Position numbers and translations under genes: made by a program
Assembly (NCBI GenBank): GCA_031841125.1
Contig: CM063106.1
Location: 73,954,101 to 74,018,100, forward strand
DNA: 64,000 nucleotides
Direction of reading: 5' to 3'
Origin: Acanthococcus lagerstroemiae
Taxonomy: Eukaryota > Arthropoda > Insecta > Hemiptera > Eriococcidae
Part shown: positions 57,441 through 64,000 of the stretch, piece by piece
Layout of the letters: each line of letters begins with the position of its first letter
How positions within the stretch are numbered: the first letter of the stretch is position 1
The notes under the pieces: generated by a model
Told to the model about the DNA's origin: nothing
The model's input: only the letters and a program-made list of their open reading frames with translations
Databases searched by the model: none

Positions 57441-60400
57441 TCCCGGCTGCCTCCTCCCCCGCCTGACACAACATGTGGCATCTGAGGTCGAATCATCAGT
57501 AGCAAGATCGGGATGATCAGCCACCTCTAAGCTCACGTGCGTCACCCAAATATCACAAATAACTCTTGATGATGCGGAACGGATACTCGTCACCGAATCC
57601 AGCAGAAGAAAAGAAGTTGGTGACCCTTTTGCACTGTATAAAAATAAAGAATTTGAAGATATTCATCAATTATTTTGTCAACAACTGTTTATTACAACAA
57701 AATGCACTACCTAGTACCTACTGTTCTTCCCCCTATCCTGACGCAGGCCCAATAGAGGTATTTCCAGGATAGGGGGTGCGGTGTCCTGGGGCCAATTTGG
57801 CATGTTGTGAAATAATTCGTAGATGCAGAGTAACGATCATAACTAATATTTCATAATTTCATAATTATGATAATTATGATTAAATTATTTCACCTGAATA
57901 TTTTGAAATTAATCATAGAGAGACTAATTATTAGTAGAAATTAATTGTGAGGAAATGAATTATTAAAGTTGGAATGAATCCCGGAGAGATTATTTATGAA
58001 AGTTGAAATTGCAGTGGAAGTTTGTAGTTCAAGTAGAATTTTCCACCTGCCTAGTGCAAGCAGAAATTTGGGCACGAGCACAACTGACACACTCTAGAAT
58101 AACTAAGTCAGTGTAGAAACAAACAATTTATTCTATAGAAAATTAAAAGGAATAATCTTCTTTTCTGTCTTCGTTGTCTTCCTCCACTTCATTCGGCTGG
58201 TTTACCTAGCGGCACAAGTAAAAACAAGATACCGTCAGTCATATGATGTCAAAACAATTTTATAACACCTTGGATCGATGAGAGAGCACGACTAACACCA
58301 TCGAATCCAAGCTGTAGAAACGTGTACTATACTATCAGGGTACTAATACGACTACCAACTCTTGGATTGACATGCAAGCATAGTCAAGTCCAAGTAATGG
58401 AAACGAGTACCTTCGAGGCACTTGAAGGCGGCTACCAAATATTCTGATAGCATTTTAAGTGAGCGAGAATTGTAGAATTACTGTAGAACTTGTAGGCTTT
58501 ACCAAGTGCACCACCACCTGATGGTAACACCTAACATGTAGTAGACACAGAGAGAGGAAACATAAATTCATTGTAGAACTCAATTTACCGAGTGCATCAC
58601 CACCGGATAGTGACACAAGGCTTGTAGAACACACAAAACGAACGACGACCACAGGAAAATGCGACTTCTCAAACAAAACGTAAATATAACCGGTAGTAAA
58701 CAATAAAATCGTCTGACCTGATTAGCGGATTCCATTTGGTGGTCCATCATGGAAAGTATTGAACTCAAATACACTCAGTAAAAATAATTACAGGTGGCAA
58801 AACAAATCACTAACGCAACGGTGTAAACAGTAAGCAGTAAATTCAAACATATTGATCACTAGCGCACGTTAGAAGACACAATCAATGTTGCTAATAGAAT
58901 GCGAGGTCTCGGTGGCCCGCCACCGATCCCAAATTCGAGAACTGGACTTCCCCCACTGGGTTCCGTCTTATTCGTACGTGGTCATACGTGGACCAATGGA
59001 GATAAAGTTCATAGTAGTACGTGGACCAATGAGGGGCCAGCGCCCCCTCTTTGGGGATGGGCCGCACAAGCTCAAACGCGTCCAAATTATCATAAAGGGT
59101 GAGGGGCAAGCCGACGAAGCAGAGCGTTGAAGGGTTAATCACCCATGATTTATTAATTATGATGAATTAATCCAGGTACATCAAATTATAGGTGAATAAT
59201 TAGAATAGAATTATGTTATAGTTGAATTAAATAAATTATTATAATGATCATAAATTTCGACTATGTCGAGTCGAAAATGATGAATTTTCGACACATGTGT
59301 CCATCACCATACGCCTCACTATCATCGACTACCTGCTGTCTGCTGTACTGTAAGACCACACGTGTATGTTGCTCTGCTGCGTGTTATTAAAAAAAGAAAC
59401 AAAAAAAAACCTATCTATCGTTTCCTTCTATCTCTATCTCTCTCTCTCTCTTTTATTCTCGCGGAAACGTTCACCTCTGCTGAACTATCTTTTTGATTAT
59501 TATTCAGGACAGGCAGTGAGAAACATTAGGATCCCTACACCTTGAGCCAATGCCCAGTCAATTTTCATACTCTGCACCCTAGCTCATTTTACATGCGAAG
59601 GGCCCATTTAGCCTTCACTCGTTCTCTAGAGAATCGAGTTCCACTCGATAATCAAAATTCACAGTATTTGAATTCCATTGTGGTCTAAGGCAGTAAAAAT
59701 TTCTCTATCGAAATTCTTCAACCGCATCAAAATTCATATTTGTCCGTTTATTTCCCTTCGACATCGTTTTTCTGAAAACTTTTTGTCAGTTTAAATCAAG
59801 TTTTCTCAGCGAGTTTAAAAGTTACGCGGGTTAGAATGAATGTACTCTTATCTAGTATAAAAATCTGGTCTAGACTCTGCTGCGGCCAAATTGGCTCTCC
59901 ACGTGTTGAAAGGCACATATTCACTCCGTTACAAATGCTTTTAAAATAGACGTAAAACTACACGTATACATCATTGGCGAACGAAATTCTTCGGTACTTT
60001 TCAAATTTCTACCATTACATTATTCAACTGCGGAATGCGTGATCATTTTCATCGGCACGTTTACACCATTCTTACTCGCAAAAGATATAACCGACAGCGT
60101 GCACACGTATTTTGGTATACGATATGCTCGTTGGATACGGAAACGAGTTTAACGAGATAACTTTAGGTTCATTTTCAAACTTTCAGTTCGCTATTTCGAG
60201 CGGGAGAGAGAGAGAGAGAGAGAGGGAGAACACGAAATAGAGGATCGAGTTTAAAAACCTTTTAATACTCATTTCGGAAGAAATGTATGGGTAAGTATAA
60301 TACATATATTAATTTTCACGCTCACTATCAAAGGACAATTTTAAAAAGTTTCACCAACTCGCGATACCACGATAAAAACGTGTATAAGTAACAAGGCCTA

Positions 60401-60918
60401 TATACGTTATTTACTAGAAAACTTTTAGAGGCTTTGTGAAAGCAGTCAAGTTTTGTGAAAAGCTGCCAGACTGCCTGCTATACGACACTACAAGTAAATA
60501 TACTGCACGTATGTTAAGTATATGTCGTGCTCTTATGAATAAAGCTGGCACATTAATACCTACACCTATATTGTACCGGAGAAATAGAAAGTAACAAGCA
60601 TAAAAAAGTTTGCAATCGATCCTGTCACTTTCAATTTTAAATTCGGCACAATGTTGAGACTGGTGCTCATTGATCAATTGAACTGAGCAGTCTGTGGAGC
60701 ACAAGCAATGATTTGATTGATCTGTCTTCGATCTACAGGTTGTTTCAGCTTAGTATGACGAGCTAGTAAGAGGTAATGGTACACAACGAGAGGAAGCGAT
60801 AACTGTAGCCTATACTCGGAAAAATTTATTTCAAAATACAAGTATTAAAAGACAGTATGTACATATATAGGATGAGCAACAACCACCGAAGCAGGCGAGT
60901 TTCAGAAAAAAAGAAAAA
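57441..60918. other. unassigned intron DNA with hairpin, AT-rich flanks and microsatellites
   Basis: A perfect 12-bp hairpin CCCCCTATCCTG / CAGGATAGGGGG lies at 57729..57776. 57830..57970 and 59140..59260 are extremely AT-rich with repeated AATTATGAT words and flank a less biased segment holding two related blocks (58500 and 58590: GAGTGCATCACCACCGGATA type). 58975..59030 repeats TACGTGGACCAATG. (TC)n is at 59430..59453 and (AG)n at 60203..60223. 59600..60350 is apparently single-copy. No gene recognised. Confidence 0.4.
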
Positions 60919-61685
60919 GTCCGACCGCTGCAGAAAATAGTATATTACACACCAAGAGTCAAAAGTGAGTGTTTACATGGCGAGAGAATGTTTGCGAACG
61001 AGTGTAGCGAGTGAGCAATTCCCGAGTCATATAAACTCACTTTTGCCCAAAAATTTTATTTGCTCAGTTAATTACTAAAAAGTACAATATCACAGTCTTG
61101 TCTTCAGTTTGTTCACGTGCACAAATAGCATACACAGGTAGTGGCCAGCAAAAATACAACGACGGTTTAACAACAAACGGTAACAGCTGTACTATCTCGT
61201 GAATATTTAAATGCGTTCTTAAATTACTATTTTGTAATTTACTCCGTGGCCGAGTTGTTAGAGACGATCGTTGCATTTCAGTCAAATATTTCAATGGACG
61301 CTGGTTTGATTCCCCGATACGAAATTACGGGCCAGCAATTTTTTCATGTAAAAACGCTTTAATGAGGGACGTTTACTTTACACGCAGGTTTCGTTAGCAC
61401 TCGATGCATGAATGATAGGCGCTTCTTGTTGTCCGTAAAACACCAACATAAACATTGCTTTTCTGATCAAGTAGCATAAAAAGAAATTTATTGTAACATG
61501 GATATGTTGTACAGGCGACCAGGTTGCGCGCATACCCACATTCCAATGCCATCGTCCATTCTCGGCTTTGTTCGGCATTCTCCGAGTCGGTCGGTCGAAA
61601 CGTGATGGAACGAATGACTGTGTAAAGAGGAATACGCAAGCGTTTTCTGCGTATTTTTTTTTCTTTCACGTGGGGAGCCATTAGA
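60919..61685 (+). repeat. family A repeat, copy 7 (split by family E)
   Basis: GTCCGACCGCTGCAG at 60919 and TTATTGTAACATGGATATGT from 61488 to CACGTGGGGAGCCATTAGA at 61685 together make one short-form copy. It also lacks the ACATCACAATGGTAACG block (deletion after AATACGCAA at 61639). Confidence 0.75.
60937..61481 (+). mobile_element. family E element, copy 2, with tRNA-like pol III boxes
   Basis: Inserted in family A copy 7 between AGAAA repeats (60932..60936 and 61482..61486). It starts ATAGTATATTACACACCAAG and ends TGATCAAGTAGCATAAAA. An A-box TGGCCGAGTTG (61247..61257) and B-box GGTTTGATTCC (61303..61313) lie internally, in a segment that resembles a Leu/Ser-type tRNA. The tRNA-like part is central rather than at an end, so this may be a composite of a SINE and another element. 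Confidence 0.65.
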
Positions 61686-61686
61686 C

Positions 61687-61740
61687 CAGTGATCTTCAAC
61701 CGGGGTGCCGTAAAGCCTGCTCAGGGGTGCCACAGGATTA
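61687..61740. mobile_element. left end of a hAT element, right end not found
   Basis: CAGTGATCTTCAACCGGGGT followed by GCCG and, a few bases on, AGGGGTGCCACAGG matches the standard terminus of Charlie/Buster-like hAT elements. It abuts the end of family A copy 7 exactly. No inverted counterpart or repeated octamer was found to the right in this window. Confidence 0.5.
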
Positions 61741-62109
61741 CGAAAAGAAGCAAAATCTTGTATTCAAATTCACAGGAGACTGCAACTATGGGAAGAAAAG
61801 AAAGAGAAGAAGTGATGCGTGATGAGTTCAGTATAAAACTGTACATAAGGACAGGTTAAGACAGTACGGTGGAGTTATCTGCTATCAGTTGGTTGGTATT
61901 TTGCATACTGTACATATTTCGTTAATACAGTGCATACATTGAGGTTCGGTACTCTCCTCGTAATAATTATTCCACAGATATATTTGAGCAGAAGTAACGA
62001 AAACTGAGTGATGAACTCAGTTGTGTGTAAACATATAAAAGTAGCCTGTATATCTTCAAAGTTTGAGAAATAGCGAACTTTCAGGTTTGAGAAGATGTTC
62101 GCGGCGACA

Positions 62110-62363
62110 AAGTTTAATTAAAACCCTGATTGTGAAAACCAGCACAATCAGTTCTGATTTCTCATCTGAAATGACAGACTGAGCTATATCCACTACTCAT
62201 ATGGATGAACTACCTGCTTGTTTTCATTCTCGGAAGATGACTTGATAAAATGAGTTGCAACGTTTTTTACATAATGGCTGCGGATGTAACTCAGTCTGTC
62301 ATTTAGGTCAAAAAATCAAAATTGAGTATGGTTGCATTCACAATCAGGGTTTCAATTGAACTT
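62110..62363. mobile_element. 254-bp palindromic MITE-like element
   Basis: Left arm 62110..62191 (AAGTTTAATTAAAACCCTGA, TTGTGAA, AAATGACAGACTGAGCTATA) and right arm 62282..62363 are inverted copies. The right arm's complement reads AAGTTCAATTGAAACCCTGA, TTGTGAA, AAATGACAGACTGAGTTACA. The spacer is about 90 bases. Arms are about 80 percent identical. No protein is encoded, and the target duplication was not resolved. Confidence 0.75.
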
Positions 62364-63809
62364 CAACGACGCCAACTCCTTCGCAACCTTTTATCGAGGG
62401 TAGCAATGGATCGGATCAAATTTTTCGTTTAAAATTTCTGTAACTTTTCTTATAGGAAATAATGTGTTCAACATCCTTGCCTCAAAAGTTTTTCTCACTC
62501 AAAAAAATGTTGGGGTTTTCGGTGTTTACATAAAACACGCCACTTTTTCTTAGGAGAAAGAATCAGGGGGGAGGTGAAAACATCCCATCCAAATGTTGAT
62601 TTTAGAGCGGTTAAACAAAAATGAAATGCGAGTAAAGTTGGGTGATTAAAAAAGAAATCGACTGTTTAGATATACCTATAACTACATGACCCTCATTTTT
62701 TTACTCGAAAATGAGGATAGCCGAAAGTGGATATGCCTCCTTCAGGTTCTGAGGTACAAATGGATTATTACGTTGTAGGACACTAGGAAAGTATCCAAAA
62801 TTGGTATTTTTGCGACGCTCGATATTAGCTATAGGCTATTTGTGAGCAAAATGTCAGAGGCAAGGGAATTTAAAGGGAATCAGTGTAAAACTTCCGTCCA
62901 AAAAAGTTACGTTGTTTGTAGAAACGGGTGTTTTTGGGGTGAAAACGGATTTTTTCAAAATTTAGTCTTTTCACATCCCAGTTTTAAAAATTCCTCAAAA
63001 TCTCAACTTAACTTTTTTTGTAGAAAATTTTTATAATTTCATCTAATTCTAGGATATACTAATGGTAGCTCTCTCGTGTTTATGACAAGGGCGTTTTTGG
63101 ACTATCAAGAGACATTGGAAAAACACCAAATTAATTTTCAATGTCCTAAAATGGCAGGGTAATATTCCTCTAAGAATTTGGAAATTTGGTGGGGAATATA
63201 TTATACTTCTAGGTAATAAGGAAAATATCTAAGGGATCTGCATCTAAATCGCGAACATTTTTGATAAAGGTCATCCTAATGAAGAGTATTTCAATTAGCA
63301 ACTTTCGGTAATGAATAACCAGTCTTGTTAATTTCCACCTGAATTCACATTTTTTCAGTGCAAAGGTTTCACATAGATAGATAGATTTTTTGAAAATCAG
63401 TTTCTCTAACATGTCTCACTGAATCAGACTCGTAGTTTTTCATTTTTTTTTTCTTTTTTAACGTTTACGTGACCAACTCGAGAGTACCAACACACACGTA
63501 CTTGTCATCTACATTCACGTAACTAACAGCTGACAATATGTTAAAAGGTCGTTTTCGTTTTAACTAGATAATAAACAGTCTAACGAAACAAAAGTATTAC
63601 TTAATTTCCTTCGAATCAAGTGCTCTTATACGAGGAAAAAAAAACTTACGATGCCCTTTTCATACTCTCTACCCTTTACCTTCAGCACTGCGGGAAGAGG
63701 AAAAGAGTATCATCATGTGACATTTGTCCTGCCAACGTTTCACGTTTAAACTTAATTACAGTTATTAAAAGAGGTTTCGAAATGAAAACAGAAGGTCCTT
63801 TTTCCGCCG

Positions 63810-63845
<36 letters not shown>

Positions 63846-64000
63846 CAACGTAGTGCTTCGTACCGATTACGTTCTCCGGTGCTGTCCGCTCCACGCAGCG
63901 AATTACGACCCATTTCAAATGTAGTGGCATTTTCCCATACCGAATTGGGTTACCAGTAATCGAATTTTCGGAATTATTAATCGATGACGGTAATTGTATG
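62364..64000. other. intron DNA, no recognised gene
   Basis: AT-rich, with a long poly-T run at 63819..63843 preceded by C/T-rich sequence, possibly the A-tail of a minus-strand retroposed copy whose body is not recognisable. The last ~150 bases are less biased and apparently single-copy. Confidence 0.4.

Overview
This window looks like nuclear DNA from an insect. It is AT-rich, almost entirely non-coding and heavily loaded with degraded transposable elements. It holds one confidently recognised host gene part, the 3' exon of a biogenic-amine G-protein-coupled receptor on the minus strand at 17778..18800. Its TM5, TM6-TM7 and very short tail fit the alpha2-adrenergic-like octopamine receptor of arthropods. 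No bacterial-type operons, CRISPR arrays, rRNA genes or intact tRNA genes are visible. The exact insect group cannot be fixed from the sequence alone.

Layout. 1-3 kb: AT-rich DNA with one possible small terminal exon on the minus strand (1677..1888). 3-10.8 kb: a degenerate non-LTR retrotransposon (reverse transcriptase tail plus RNase H remnant), a large fold-back element with ~125-bp repeat units (4.0-6.7 kb) carrying a tRNA-type SINE, a second fold-back element (7567..9579) with TA target duplication and a nested SINE with an 11-bp duplication, then a 3' reverse transcriptase fragment ending in an (ATT)n tail. 10.8-17.8 kb: low-repeat DNA, old repeats and the likely receptor 3' UTR. 17.8-18.8 kb: the receptor exon with a good splice acceptor at its 5' end. 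From 18.8 kb to the end is probably receptor intron, because the missing 5' exons must lie at higher coordinates, and no TM1-TM4 exon was recognised there.

The presumed intron is a nest of mobile elements. A dispersed family ('family A', about 250-550 bp) appears in at least five clear copies plus two degenerate ones. Three copies were used as landing sites: a hAT-type element with a perfect 8-bp duplication (39677..40547), a 77-bp near-perfect palindrome (47509..47585), and a tRNA-related element (60937..61481). Further elements with visible ends are two more hAT-type elements (27621..28858; 45459..46257), a piggyBac-type TTAA element (29397..29951), a small element with TATG duplications (25672..25952), and several palindromes. 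Between them lie stretches of apparently single-copy, CpG-rich DNA (about 10.8-12.7, 26.8-27.6, 35.2-37.2, 41.6-42.4, 48.0-48.9, 52.5-53.2 and 59.6-60.3 kb) that may be intronic regulatory DNA.

The host part therefore contributes the transmembrane core and G-protein-coupling loop of an octopamine receptor. The rest records successive, often nested, insertions whose relative order can be read from target duplications and, in one case, from an empty-site paralogue in the same window. All element calls rest on reading the sequence by eye, with no database search.
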